Assembly (NCBI RefSeq): GCF_013201975.1
Contig: NZ_CP053845.1
Coordinates: 1,116,001 to 1,180,000, forward strand
Source: Campylobacter sp. CCUG 57310
GTDB taxonomy: Bacteria; Campylobacterota; Campylobacteria; Campylobacterales; Campylobacteraceae
Direction of reading: 5' to 3'
Length of the DNA: 64,000 nt
The notes under the pieces were generated by a model. The model was not told where the DNA came from. It saw only the letters and a program-made list of their open reading frames with translations, and ran no database searches. Shown here piece by piece: positions 27,913 through 36,316 of this stretch. Numbering within the stretch: position 1 is the stretch's first letter; the number at the start of each line of letters is the position of its first letter. Position numbers and translations under genes: made by a program.

Positions 27913-28509
27913 CTAGCTTCCCGCCGTCTGTTGGCCAAATTTCAAAAACTCCCTCATCATACAAGCTCCGCTAGCCCCAACATCCTTTATAAGGCTTAAA
28001 TTTTTGAAATTTATCCCGCCGATAGCGTATGTGTTGATGTTTAAATTTGCACAAATTTCTTTTAAAAATTCTAGCCCTCTAGGCGGCGCACTCTCATGAC
28101 TTTTGGTTTTAAAGATATGTCCCGCTATGACATAACTTGCACCTAAATTTTGGGCCACAATGGCTTCGTCAAGAGAATGAACCGAAACTCCGATAGTTAA
28201 ATTTGCGCTTTTAGCTAAATCTCGTTTGTTTTTTGACTCGTTAAATTTCACAAATTCACTAAAAGGAAGGTGCAAATTTTTAACTCCAAGCCTTAAAGCG
28301 ACATCTAAATGCGTATGCAAAACGAGCTTAGTCTCAGAATTTCTAGTTATTTTTAGCACCTCTAAAGCCAAATTTTCATATTCGCACTCACTTAAGTCCC
28401 TTTCTCTAAGGATGATAGCATTTGGCTTTTTTTTGCTAACTATGCGCGATAAATAGCCTAAAAAATCGCTACTTAAGCGCCTATTTGTAACGCAAATGAG
28501 CTCAAACAT
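27913..28509 (-). CDS. thiE: thiamine phosphate synthase (ThiE/TenI family)
   Basis: Predicted TIM-barrel protein of 198 residues. Family features: an N-terminal LICVTNRRL strand, IILRERDL (phosphate/pyrimidine contact), LVLHTHLDVALRLGVKNLHLP, SVHSLDEAIVAQNLGASYVIAGHIFKTKSHE (GHIFxTxSH in place of GPIFxTxTK) and the C-terminal YAIGGINFKNLSLIKDVGASGACMM. ThiE joins HMP-PP and thiazole phosphate to make thiamine phosphate; TenI paralogues instead aromatise the thiazole. The GHIF and TKSH variants resemble TenI-like members, so the exact role is uncertain. It overlaps thiH by 8 bases as the last gene of the riboswitch-controlled operon. Confidence 0.82.
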   Translation of the reverse strand: MFELICVTNRRLSSDFLGYLSRIVSKKKPNAIILRERDLSECEYENLALEVLKITRNSETKLVLHTHLDVALRLGVKNLHLPFSEFVKFNESKNKRDLAKSANLTIGVSVHSLDEAIVAQNLGASYVIAGHIFKTKSHESAPPRGLEFLKEICANLNINTYAIGGINFKNLSLIKDVGASGACMMREFLKFGQQTAGS

Positions 28510-29653
28510 AGATGTGGTTGCTCATCACAGGTTGCAGATTAAGCGCTAAGATATCTTTATAAATTTCATCCACGCCACGAGTATCGTCTATCTCAAACTG
28601 CTCATCGCCTCTTTTGACTCCATCCAAGTGAGTGCCGACTCCCACGCTAACTCCTGCTGAAATTTTGCTTGCGGCTACTTTTATGATACCGTTTCTAAAT
28701 TTGGCATTCTCGCGCGTTGAGATCGTGATATTGGCAAAAGGAAGAAAAATTCTATAAGCGCAAATCACCTGAAAAAGGCTTCTTTCATCAACTTCGCCCG
28801 CATTTACTTCGCTTTTATTTTTAGCAGGTCTAAGCCTAGGACAGGATATCGCGATTTCTGCGTGCGGGTATTTTTGCTGAATGAAATTTGCATGAATCGC
28901 AGTCGCAAAAGCATCTTTTCTAAAGTCATCCAGTCCAAGCAAGGCGGCAAATCCGACACCTCTCATACCGCCCATAAGAGCTCTTTCTTGAGCGTTGAAG
29001 CGATAAGCAAAGCTCATCTTTTGTCCACCAATATGAACCTTGGCGTATTTTTCGGGACTATAAGTCTCTTGAAACACTATCACATAATCCACGCCGCACT
29101 CATGCAAGTATGCGTATTCATCGGAATTTAACGGATAAATCTCAACTCCGACATTACTAAATACTTTTGAAGCCTCCTTGCAAGCTTCGCCGATATAGCT
29201 TAAATCGCGCTTTTTAGCGCTCTCACCCGTAAGGATTAGCACGTCCTTAAGTCCACTTTTTGCGATACTTTCAAGCTCTGTTTTTATCTCGTCTACTTTT
29301 AGCCTTAGGCGCGAAATTTTATTATGCGAGCTAAATCCGCAATAAACGCAGTTGCTATCGCAAAAATTTGAGATATAAAGCGGAGTAAAAAGCTCAATGC
29401 CGTTTCCAAAATGCCTTTTCATCTCACTTTGAGCACGCGCTGCCATCTCTTCTAAAAACTCGCCAGCCGCAGGACTTAAAAGCGCACGAAGACCTTCTGC
29501 ATCGACACGACTCATGCCAAGAGCTCTTTTTACATCAGACTTCGTATAGCCCTCATAGTTGTAGTTTTCGCGCAAATTTAAGACACGATTCATCAAGCTT
29601 TCATCTATGTGCTGCATGCCGTCCATATAACTCATCACGTCAAAATTTTTCAC
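28502..29653 (-). CDS. thiH: 2-iminoacetate synthase ThiH
   Basis: Radical SAM enzyme that cleaves tyrosine to 2-iminoacetate (dehydroglycine) and p-cresol, supplying the C2-N unit of the thiamine thiazole. The 383-residue protein carries the [4Fe-4S] motif CDSNCVYCGF, the LKDVLILTGES strand, and the C-terminal BATS-type domain with ISCPRLRPAKN and the VGVGTHLDG segment. ThiH is the anaerobic/microaerobic alternative to ThiO and fits a microaerophile. It starts 3 bases after thiG. Confidence 0.95.
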   Translation of the reverse strand: MKNFDVMSYMDGMQHIDESLMNRVLNLRENYNYEGYTKSDVKRALGMSRVDAEGLRALLSPAAGEFLEEMAARAQSEMKRHFGNGIELFTPLYISNFCDSNCVYCGFSSHNKISRLRLKVDEIKTELESIAKSGLKDVLILTGESAKKRDLSYIGEACKEASKVFSNVGVEIYPLNSDEYAYLHECGVDYVIVFQETYSPEKYAKVHIGGQKMSFAYRFNAQERALMGGMRGVGFAALLGLDDFRKDAFATAIHANFIQQKYPHAEIAISCPRLRPAKNKSEVNAGEVDERSLFQVICAYRIFLPFANITISTRENAKFRNGIIKVAASKISAGVSVGVGTHLDGVKRGDEQFEIDDTRGVDEIYKDILALNLQPVMSNHIYV

Positions 29654-29656
29654 GCC

Positions 29657-30421
29657 CTACTCCAAAAATCCGCTTAGCGGGCTAGACGCTCTTGCCGTTT
29701 CGCTAATCTCGCCAAGCCCTGCCAGATAAGCAAGCCTACCCGCTTCGATAGATAGACCAAAAGCTTTTGCCATCGCTCGCACATTTCCTGAAGTGGCTAT
29801 AGCGGTATTTGCCATCACGGCAGCGCAACCCATCTGCATAGCCTCACAAGCCTGAGCGGGGCTTCCGATACCCGCATCAACTATCACAGGTAGTTCTATC
29901 TCATCTATTAAAATTTTGATAAATTCACGAGTGGCGAGTCCTTTATTAGTACCGATAGGCGCTCCAAGAGGCATCACACAAGCAGCGCCGGCATTTACAA
30001 GATCGCGAGCCACGTTTAGATCAGGGTACATATAAGGCATTACGACAAAGCCCAAATTTGCAAGTTTCTCTGTCGCTTTTATCGTCTCGTAGTTATCAGG
30101 TAGCAAATATCTGCTGTCTTTTATACACTCGACTTTAACGAAGTCGCCACATCCAAGTTCGCGCGCAAGCTTTGCGATACGCACGGCTTCATCTGCATTT
30201 CTGGCCCCTGAAGTGTTTGGCAGGATAGTGATATCTTTTGGGATAAAGTCAAGTATATTTTCACTTCCACCCTCATTTACCCTGCGAAGCGCGAGCGTAA
30301 CGATCTGGGCTTTTGCATCTTTTATCGCAGCCTCAAGCAAAGATAGAGAAAATTTGCCAGAACCTAAAATGAAGCGAGAGCTAAATTTATGCCCGCCAAG
30401 CTCTAAAAAATCATCTTTCAC
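29657..30421 (-). CDS. thiG: thiazole synthase ThiG
   Basis: ThiG assembles the thiazole phosphate ring from DXP, dehydroglycine and ThiS thiocarboxylate. It is a TIM barrel with [17 protein letters not shown] at the N-terminus (a Schiff-base Lys lies further on), [32 protein letters not shown] and the phosphate-binding [19 protein letters not shown]. The start chosen is GTG at 30421, which overlaps the thiF stop (GTGA) and follows AAGGAG at a normal distance, giving 254 residues. An upstream ATG at 30487 would add residues unlike the family. Confidence 0.94.
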   Translation of the reverse strand: MKDDFLELGGHKFSSRFILGSGKFSLSLLEAAIKDAKAQIVTLALRRVNEGGSENILDFIPKDITILPNTSGARNADEAVRIAKLARELGCGDFVKVECIKDSRYLLPDNYETIKATEKLANLGFVVMPYMYPDLNVARDLVNAGAACVMPLGAPIGTNKGLATREFIKILIDEIELPVIVDAGIGSPAQACEAMQMGCAAVMANTAIATSGNVRAMAKAFGLSIEAGRLAYLAGLGEISETARASSPLSGFLE

Positions 30422-31020
30422 GCACGCTCCTTTTTTGCTCTTTGTAAAGCCAAGTTTAGCACCAAATTCGCCATCATTCCCGCACATATATTTACTCTTG
30501 GGCTCATTACACCATCTTTCATATCACTTGTTTCATCACCGCAAACATAAAATTTTTCGCTTACTTTTCGCACTTTCATCTCTCCGCTAAGTCCCGACAT
30601 TCCGCTACTTGCTATAAACAAGCTATCTAAATTTGCAAGCACAAAATTTGCAAGCATAGCCTTTTGTTCGGCACTATCAAACGCTTCGCAAATCACGTCA
30701 AAGTTTTTTAAGATTTCTTTTGCGTTTTCAGCGGTGATCTTAGCCTCTATCGCCTCGATTTGCACTTGCGAAATACTTTCCAAAACTTCTTTAAGTACCA
30801 CTACTTTTGGCTTGCCAATATCTTTTATAAAGTAGTGCTGGCGGTTTAAATTGCTTAATTCAACCGTGTCAAAATCAATGATCGTGAGCTTTTTAACGCC
30901 TGAGCGCACAAGCATAACGGCCAAATTCGAGCCTATCCCGCCCGCTCCGCAAATAGCGATATTAAGCTTATTAAGAGCATCTGTAGCTCCCGCCACATTT
31001 TGGCTAAACATTTTATTCAT
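30418..31020 (-). CDS. thiF: ThiS adenylyltransferase ThiF
   Basis: E1-like enzyme that adenylates the C-terminus of ThiS so that sulphur can be loaded. It has 200 residues, shorter than E. coli ThiF (~250), as is usual in epsilonproteobacteria. The Rossmann motif [18 protein letters not shown], the [13 protein letters not shown] substrate region and a late Cys region ([20 protein letters not shown]) are seen. The first two zinc-type cysteines of the full-length enzyme are not clearly paired. It overlaps thiS by one base (TGATG) and thiG by four. Confidence 0.93.
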   Translation of the reverse strand: MNKMFSQNVAGATDALNKLNIAICGAGGIGSNLAVMLVRSGVKKLTIIDFDTVELSNLNRQHYFIKDIGKPKVVVLKEVLESISQVQIEAIEAKITAENAKEILKNFDVICEAFDSAEQKAMLANFVLANLDSLFIASSGMSGLSGEMKVRKVSEKFYVCGDETSDMKDGVMSPRVNICAGMMANLVLNLALQRAKKERA

Positions 31021-31214
31021 CAGCCGCCGCCTACGAAGCAGACTATCTCTACCCTGTCGCCATCGTTTAAAATAGTATCAAATTTATCTTTTGGCAAAAT
31101 TTCACCGTTTAATTCGGCTACAACTTGCTGGGATTTAAAATTTTTACTTGAGAGAAAATCTTGCAAATTTCGCCCTATAAATTCGCTCTCGTCTTTGCCG
31201 TTTATAATTAGCAT
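31020..31214 (-). CDS. thiS: sulphur carrier protein ThiS
   Basis: Ubiquitin-like sulphur carrier of 64 residues, first gene of the thi operon. MLIINGKDESEF begins the beta-grasp fold; GEILPKDKFD and LNDGDRVEIVCFVGGG close it. The protein ends in Gly-Gly-Gly, one more than the usual terminal Gly-Gly. The terminal glycine is adenylated by ThiF and converted to a thiocarboxylate. The start codon lies about 30 bases after the TPP riboswitch, and the ribosome site is weak, which fits translational control. Confidence 0.93.
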   Translation of the reverse strand: MLIINGKDESEFIGRNLQDFLSSKNFKSQQVVAELNGEILPKDKFDTILNDGDRVEIVCFVGGG

Positions 31215-31240
31215 ATTTTGTCTTTGGATTAAATTTGCAT

Positions 31241-31335
31241 CAGAAGTAGCGCATCTTCCTACGTCGGCATTATCCGCTTCAGGTTTAAGGGTCTAAGGCT
31301 TGCACCTAATCTCAGCTAACGCTCCCCTGACACAT
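31241..31335 (-). promoter_or_regulatory. TPP riboswitch (THI element)
   Basis: Read on the minus strand the region contains CAGGGGAGC, GCTGAGA, GACCCTTAAACCTGA and GCGGATAATGCCGACGTAGG in the correct order. These are the conserved pieces of the thiamine pyrophosphate aptamer, including the pyrimidine-sensing CUGAGA and the pyrophosphate-sensing ACCUGA/GGAUAAUGCC. It lies just upstream of thiS and should shut off thiSFGHE when TPP is abundant. With ~30 bases to the start codon and no terminator hairpin visible, a translational mechanism is likely. The outer P1 ends are approximate. Confidence 0.93.
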
Positions 31336-31532
31336 GCGTGATTATAACTTAATTTTTTAAATTTGCCGCTTGGCGATTTAGAAACTAAAATAATAAATTT
31401 TATACCTACCACAAGCCTATTGTTGCTTCATAAAAATCAAAGCTAAATATAAATTTTGCCTTTAAAATACCGGCGATACAAAAACAAAGATGAGTATAGT
31501 TTTATGAAATCGGCCCAAATTAAGCGAATTTA

Positions 31533-33764
31533 CTATAAATTTCTTGCGCTCAAAACGCCGGCGGCAAGTGCATAAAAAGCCACGCAAAGACTAACGCTAA
31601 GCCCAAATAGGCTGATCGCGCCTGTGGTGCTAAAAGTAAGCATAAAAAACGATATGAAGCTGGTAACCGCCGCCATCATAATGCCAAAGATACGCTCATT
31701 TACACTCAAATTTTTATTTAAAGCAAATATCATATAATCAATCCCGACCGCACTTGCCAAGATAAGTCCAAACACTACAAAGATATTAATATGCATATCA
31801 AACAAGACAAAAATGCAAAGCGTACTCATAACTCCAAGCGTGATTAAGCTCATAACCAAAGAGGCTTTAAGAGCGCCAAAAAACACCCACAAAAGCACAA
31901 ATGCAAGACAAAAGGCTATAAATTTAAGCATAGCCGCAGACGCTTTAGCTTCAGTGAAATTTTGATTAAGCGCAATTAGAAAATCGACTACAAAAGCGTC
32001 GTTTGAAGCTAAAATTTCATCGCTTTTATCGTTATTTGTAAAATTTTTTGCATAAATTACGCTTGAATTTTCATCAAGCAAGAAGCGCTTAAAATCTTTT
32101 GCAATATCAAATTTTAAAATTTCATCCAAGCTAAGCGTTTTAACTTGAGATACTTTGTCAAACTCTTTGTTTATCATATCTTCATCAAAGCCCAAATTTG
32201 TATAAATTTCTATCATTTTAGGATCGTTTTTAGCTTTTTTAAAAGCGTCTTTTATACTCTCCTGCTCGCTTTGGGTTAGAAAAATTTTAGATATGGATTC
32301 GTAGTTTTCAACTAAATTTTCGGCTTTAAGCTCGCTTAAAAGTTTATTTTCAGCTTGCAAGACATCATTGCTGTTTTTAACCACGATCATCAAGCTAGAT
32401 CCCGCAAGTCCGCCAAGTTCTGATATCTTTTTTGACTGCAAAAGCAGCTCATCAGGAGAGCTTGAATACTCTTTTATATTATCGGTGGTAATTAAATTTG
32501 ATAAATTTAGTAGCAAAACAGAAGCAAGAAAAATCGCAAGCGAAGATACAAATTTGATTCCGATTTTGCCTGCAAACACAAGGCAAAATTCTTCAAATTT
32601 ATTTAAAATTTCAGTAAAAATTTTGCTTTGAGTGAAAATTTTGCCCTCAAGAATGAGCGGCAAACAAAAATATGTAAACAAAAACGCACCAAAAAGCGTA
32701 AAAAAAGAAAAGACCGCAATCTGCTTTAAAATCTCAAGCTTGGCAAACACAAATACCCCATATCCGCTCATCGTGATAACAAGTCCCAGCAAAAATATGC
32801 CAAGCATAGGTCGCATACCGTATCTGCTTATTTTTACATTTTGACTTTTACCCAGCCAATGAAGCGCAAAATCAAACATTAGCCCCACAAGACTGGTGCC
32901 TATAACCACAACCATAATATGCACGTTTGCAAATACCGCAAGCGAGGCTGCAAAGCCGCAAGCAAATCCGAAAATCGCAACAAAAATAATAAAAAATATA
33001 TTGAAATTTCTAAAAGCAAGCAAGAGCAAAGCAGAGCTTAGCAATAGCGAAACAAGGCTCATATAAAGACTCTCTTTATCCCCCCTGTCCTTTGCAAAAG
33101 CAGAATAAAGCGCACCCGAACTTATAAACGCCTCTGCATTTTCTTTGTCCGCCTGAGCTTTTATCTCTTCATAAAATTTAATGAGCTTTTTATCATCATA
33201 GCCATTTTTAAGCCTTGCTTTTATGAGATAAAAATCCCTATTTTCGTCTTTAACCCTAAGCATAAGGCTTGAAAGATCAAGACTTACTTTTGAATCATCT
33301 ACACTCAAATGACTTGAAAAACCGAAAAAATCATCGTTTGGGCTAAGTGGTTTAAAAGAAAATTGATTAAAAAAGCTTTCGGCATTTTTTTTAAAAAACT
33401 CGCCGCTGCCCCCAACTATCTCTTGGTAAATTTCTTTACTGAGCATAGCCATCTTAAGCCGGTTTATCTCATCAAGATAGTTTGAAAGATTGATATTTGT
33501 CGTGGCATTAAATTCATCAAAAATACCAAATTCAAAAGCGGTTTTTTCAGCTTTTAAAGCAAATTCTTTCGAGTCACTCATAAATAAAAATTCATTTGAA
33601 AAATCTTTTTGCATAGATTTTAAAAGCTGAAATTCACGCTCGTTTTCTTTAAAATTTACAAGGGCGAATATATCGGTTTCAACTTTTTTTATCTCGCTTA
33701 CGATATAAAAAACAGATGCCAAAAAAACAAGAAGAAACAGGCAAAAAGTAGAGATTTTTTTCAT
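31533..33764 (-). CDS. MMPL/RND-type exporter of the aryl-polyene cluster
   Basis: Inner-membrane lipid or polyene exporter, 743 residues with 12 predicted TM helices in two halves: TM1, a periplasmic domain (~30-210), five TM (~215-390), then TM7, a second periplasmic domain (~420-590) and five TM to the end. The core SLVGLMFDFALHWLG and ASAVGIDYMIFALNK carry the TM4/TM10 Asp residues used for proton coupling. MMPL-type transporters are standard members of aryl-polyene clusters (ApeM-like) and are thought to move the finished lipid toward the periplasm for LolA-like transfer. It is the last gene of the cluster, overlapping the LolA-like gene by 4 bases. Confidence 0.88.
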   Translation of the reverse strand: MKKISTFCLFLLVFLASVFYIVSEIKKVETDIFALVNFKENEREFQLLKSMQKDFSNEFLFMSDSKEFALKAEKTAFEFGIFDEFNATTNINLSNYLDEINRLKMAMLSKEIYQEIVGGSGEFFKKNAESFFNQFSFKPLSPNDDFFGFSSHLSVDDSKVSLDLSSLMLRVKDENRDFYLIKARLKNGYDDKKLIKFYEEIKAQADKENAEAFISSGALYSAFAKDRGDKESLYMSLVSLLLSSALLLLAFRNFNIFFIIFVAIFGFACGFAASLAVFANVHIMVVVIGTSLVGLMFDFALHWLGKSQNVKISRYGMRPMLGIFLLGLVITMSGYGVFVFAKLEILKQIAVFSFFTLFGAFLFTYFCLPLILEGKIFTQSKIFTEILNKFEEFCLVFAGKIGIKFVSSLAIFLASVLLLNLSNLITTDNIKEYSSSPDELLLQSKKISELGGLAGSSLMIVVKNSNDVLQAENKLLSELKAENLVENYESISKIFLTQSEQESIKDAFKKAKNDPKMIEIYTNLGFDEDMINKEFDKVSQVKTLSLDEILKFDIAKDFKRFLLDENSSVIYAKNFTNNDKSDEILASNDAFVVDFLIALNQNFTEAKASAAMLKFIAFCLAFVLLWVFFGALKASLVMSLITLGVMSTLCIFVLFDMHINIFVVFGLILASAVGIDYMIFALNKNLSVNERIFGIMMAAVTSFISFFMLTFSTTGAISLFGLSVSLCVAFYALAAGVLSARNL

Positions 33765-34282
33765 TTTATATCATAAAATTCGTTTATCGTTTTATCTCCG
33801 CTTACCTCATCAAGTTCAAGTCGTTTTAAAAACTCATCTCCGCTTAATGAAATTTGAGTAAAAATTTGCTTTAAAAGTAAATTTTTAGGCGTTAGCACGA
33901 TATACCAGCCTTTACTTGAAGATGAAATTTTATATTCAAACTCTTTTTTCAGCTCGTTTTCATCAAGTCTAACAAGAGCCAAAAATAGCTTTTCATCGAA
34001 ATTTTGACCGGTTTTTATAAGATCATCGCCGTTTTTTTGAAAAACCCCGTCCTTGTTTATGATGAGAGTTGAAGAAATCGGCTTGCTATTTTGCCAAAGC
34101 AGCTCATTTTCGTTTAAAGAAAATGAGCCATAGCTCTTAAAAGCGTTATTAAACCCTTTTAAAATTTTAGTCTGAGTAAAATTTCCGCTTATGTTTTGAG
34201 TTTTTATGTTTGATTTTATCTCTTCAAAGTTAGTCGCAAATAAACTTAAACCAAGACTAAGTATTGCTATTAAGTTTTTCAT
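33761..34282 (-). CDS. LolA-like outer-membrane lipoprotein/lipid carrier
   Basis: Periplasmic carrier of 173 residues with an N-terminal signal peptide (MKNLIAILSLGLSLFA). The mature part has the LolA-like pattern: ISGNFTQTKILKGF, YGSFSLNENELLWQNSKP and late beta strands with GWYIVLTPKN. Distinct LolA paralogues occur in aryl-polyene clusters (ApeL-like), where they probably shuttle the lipid-linked polyene from the MMPL exporter to the outer membrane. It starts inside the end of the thioesterase gene and ends overlapping the exporter gene. It should not be confused with housekeeping LolA, which lies elsewhere. Confidence 0.82.
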   Translation of the reverse strand: MKNLIAILSLGLSLFATNFEEIKSNIKTQNISGNFTQTKILKGFNNAFKSYGSFSLNENELLWQNSKPISSTLIINKDGVFQKNGDDLIKTGQNFDEKLFLALVRLDENELKKEFEYKISSSSKGWYIVLTPKNLLLKQIFTQISLSGDEFLKRLELDEVSGDKTINEFYDIK

Positions 34283-34697
34283 TTTGATACCTTTTTATCG
34301 CTTTTTTAATGGGTTCAGGCAACACAAGACAAGTTTGTATGTCCTTCATATCAACCGCTACTTGCGAGCTATTTGCCACACTTAGTTTCTCTTTTGTTTT
34401 AACGTTTCTTATGATGTATCTAAATTTTAAAAAGCTCTCAAATTCAACCAAAATAGCCTCAACCTCGATCTCATCGCCAAAAAACACAGGCTTTGCATAC
34501 TTGATGTCAAGCTTAACGACAGGAAAAGCAAAGCCGTCGTTTTTCATCGCTTCGTAGTTATATCCTATCTCATCAAGCAGTTCGCAACGCGCTGTTTCAA
34601 GGTATTTGATATAGTTGCCGTGCCAAACCACGTTCATAGAATCCACATCGAAAAACTGAGCTTTTATGATAACTTTCTTTGAAATTTCACTCATCAT
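34257..34697 (-). CDS. 4-hydroxybenzoyl-CoA-type thioesterase (hot-dog fold)
   Basis: Hot-dog fold thioesterase of 146 residues. FFDVDSMNVVWHGNYIKYLETAR contains the Asp-x-x-x-x-Val-Trp-His active-site signature of the 4-hydroxybenzoyl-CoA thioesterase/YbgC group. The role in the cluster is probably release or proofreading of acyl-ACP intermediates (ApeK-like). The start is chosen at ATG 34697, which makes an ATGA overlap with the preceding stop; a second ATG follows immediately. A TTG at 34706 is less likely. Confidence 0.85.
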   Translation of the reverse strand: MMSEISKKVIIKAQFFDVDSMNVVWHGNYIKYLETARCELLDEIGYNYEAMKNDGFAFPVVKLDIKYAKPVFFGDEIEVEAILVEFESFLKFRYIIRNVKTKEKLSVANSSQVAVDMKDIQTCLVLPEPIKKAIKRYQNEKLNSNT

Positions 34698-36316
34698 TGA
34701 CCCCAAAAATCAAAAAAATTAAACCACTGAGAAGGCGTTTGAACGCATCTTTTTTCAAGCTCTCTTACATAAGCTTCAAGATATGGCTTAACGCTTGCTT
34801 GTTTATCCCTAAAAAGCTTTATCTGATCAGCGATTTTAATTAGCTCTATATCAAATTTATCTCCCATTTTTTGACACCAAAGAGAGCTTACGCCAACGCC
34901 TAAAATTCCGGCTATCAGATACGGTCCGTAGTTAAATTTAGCGCTTTGCCCAAGGAAGCTAACCTCACTAAATTTATCCCCGCTTATAGGCACTCTATCG
35001 CCCATTATGCCTATATGAAAGCCGCTATCTACTATGTTTTTAAGCTCCAGCATAGCCTCTACGTCAAGCTCGTTAACAAGCATTACTCGCACGCTTTTAC
35101 CGCTTATCTTGGCTATTGTCCCTGCAAATTCCCGTGTATTTTTATCATAGGCTAAAATGACTATATCAAGTCCGCCGACTTTTGTTGAAAGCGCTTTGCA
35201 AATTTCTATATTCCCAAGATGAGCGGTCAGTATAACCTGCCCTCTTTTAGCATTTATGAGCTCATTTTGAATGGTTTGTAAATTTACGGCTCTAATCTCA
35301 TCTAGTGTTATCTCGCCTCGCCACACTCTAAATTTATCGCAAATCGCAACACCGAATTCATAAAAATTACTAAATACGCTACTATCTTTAACACACTCTT
35401 TGCCCGCAAATTTGGCTAAATTTTCTCTAAATTTCTTAATATTTTCACGCTCCTTCTTTGAGGTGACGTAGTAAAAAAACACTACGATTTTTATCAGAAA
35501 ATTCAAAAGAAATTTTGGCGTGTATTTTGTTAAGAATAGTGTCAAATTTAATAAATTTTTACCGCCTCGCTCATACTTTTGCCACCACATTTTATCGCTT
35601 TTAGAGCCTATTAATCTATCAAAAGCAAATTTTGGCATAGTTAAAAAATACTTAGCGTGCATAAGCGATATAAGCGCGTTGTCTCTTAGCATTTTAAAGT
35701 GCGACACGCCGCCTTTTTCGTAAAACACCCTTATATCTATCCATTCCATCTTAACACCGCTTCTATGGGCGTTTACAAGGATTTCGGTGTCAAATTCCAT
35801 CCTATCGGTCTTGCTTTTGGAAATTGCCGTTTCAAGCTCTTTTAAGGGATAAATTCTAAATCCGCACATCCCGTCTTTGATATCTGCACCAAGAGTGTTG
35901 ATATATATCCAAAAATTTGTTATTTTCCTGCCGTGAACCCTCGCTTTTGGCGCGCTTTCATCATAAACAGGAGCTGCGCATATGAGTTTTTTAAGCTCTT
36001 TTTTGCTACAAGCTAAAAACTCGCTTATTACGCTAAGATCGTGCTGAGAGTCCGCATCTATCTGAAAAAGATGGCTAAAGCCGTTTTCAAGCCCGAATTT
36101 AAACCCATCCTTCATAGCAGCTCCCTTGCCGCCGTTTTGCTCTCTGGTTAAGATGCTAACGCCTTCAAGGCTATTTAGCACGGCTTTGCTGGCACTATCT
36201 GAGCCGTCATCTACGATTATGATAGGCAAATCGTGCTTTTTAAGCTCGGTTACAAGCTGCTTTATGCGAGCCGGATGGTTGTAAAATGGGATTAAAAAGC
36301 CGTATTTATATATCAA
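34694..36316 (-). CDS. fused family-2 glycosyltransferase / LpxL-like acyltransferase
   Basis: Two-domain protein of 540 residues. The N-terminal GT2 domain (~1-230) has FLIPFYNHPARIKQLV, IIIVDDGSDSASK and the metal-binding DADSQHDL. The C-terminal domain (~240-540) is LpxL/LpxM-like, with the HX4E motif in LTAHLGNIEICKAL and IGIMGDRVPIS. Such fusions are standard in aryl-polyene clusters (ApeJ-like). They would glycosylate and/or acylate the lipid anchor that carries the polyene. No TM helix is obvious apart from a hydrophobic stretch near 265-280. It overlaps both neighbours, by 11 and 4 bases. Confidence 0.87.
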   Translation of the reverse strand: MIYKYGFLIPFYNHPARIKQLVTELKKHDLPIIIVDDGSDSASKAVLNSLEGVSILTREQNGGKGAAMKDGFKFGLENGFSHLFQIDADSQHDLSVISEFLACSKKELKKLICAAPVYDESAPKARVHGRKITNFWIYINTLGADIKDGMCGFRIYPLKELETAISKSKTDRMEFDTEILVNAHRSGVKMEWIDIRVFYEKGGVSHFKMLRDNALISLMHAKYFLTMPKFAFDRLIGSKSDKMWWQKYERGGKNLLNLTLFLTKYTPKFLLNFLIKIVVFFYYVTSKKERENIKKFRENLAKFAGKECVKDSSVFSNFYEFGVAICDKFRVWRGEITLDEIRAVNLQTIQNELINAKRGQVILTAHLGNIEICKALSTKVGGLDIVILAYDKNTREFAGTIAKISGKSVRVMLVNELDVEAMLELKNIVDSGFHIGIMGDRVPISGDKFSEVSFLGQSAKFNYGPYLIAGILGVGVSSLWCQKMGDKFDIELIKIADQIKLFRDKQASVKPYLEAYVRELEKRCVQTPSQWFNFFDFWGQ

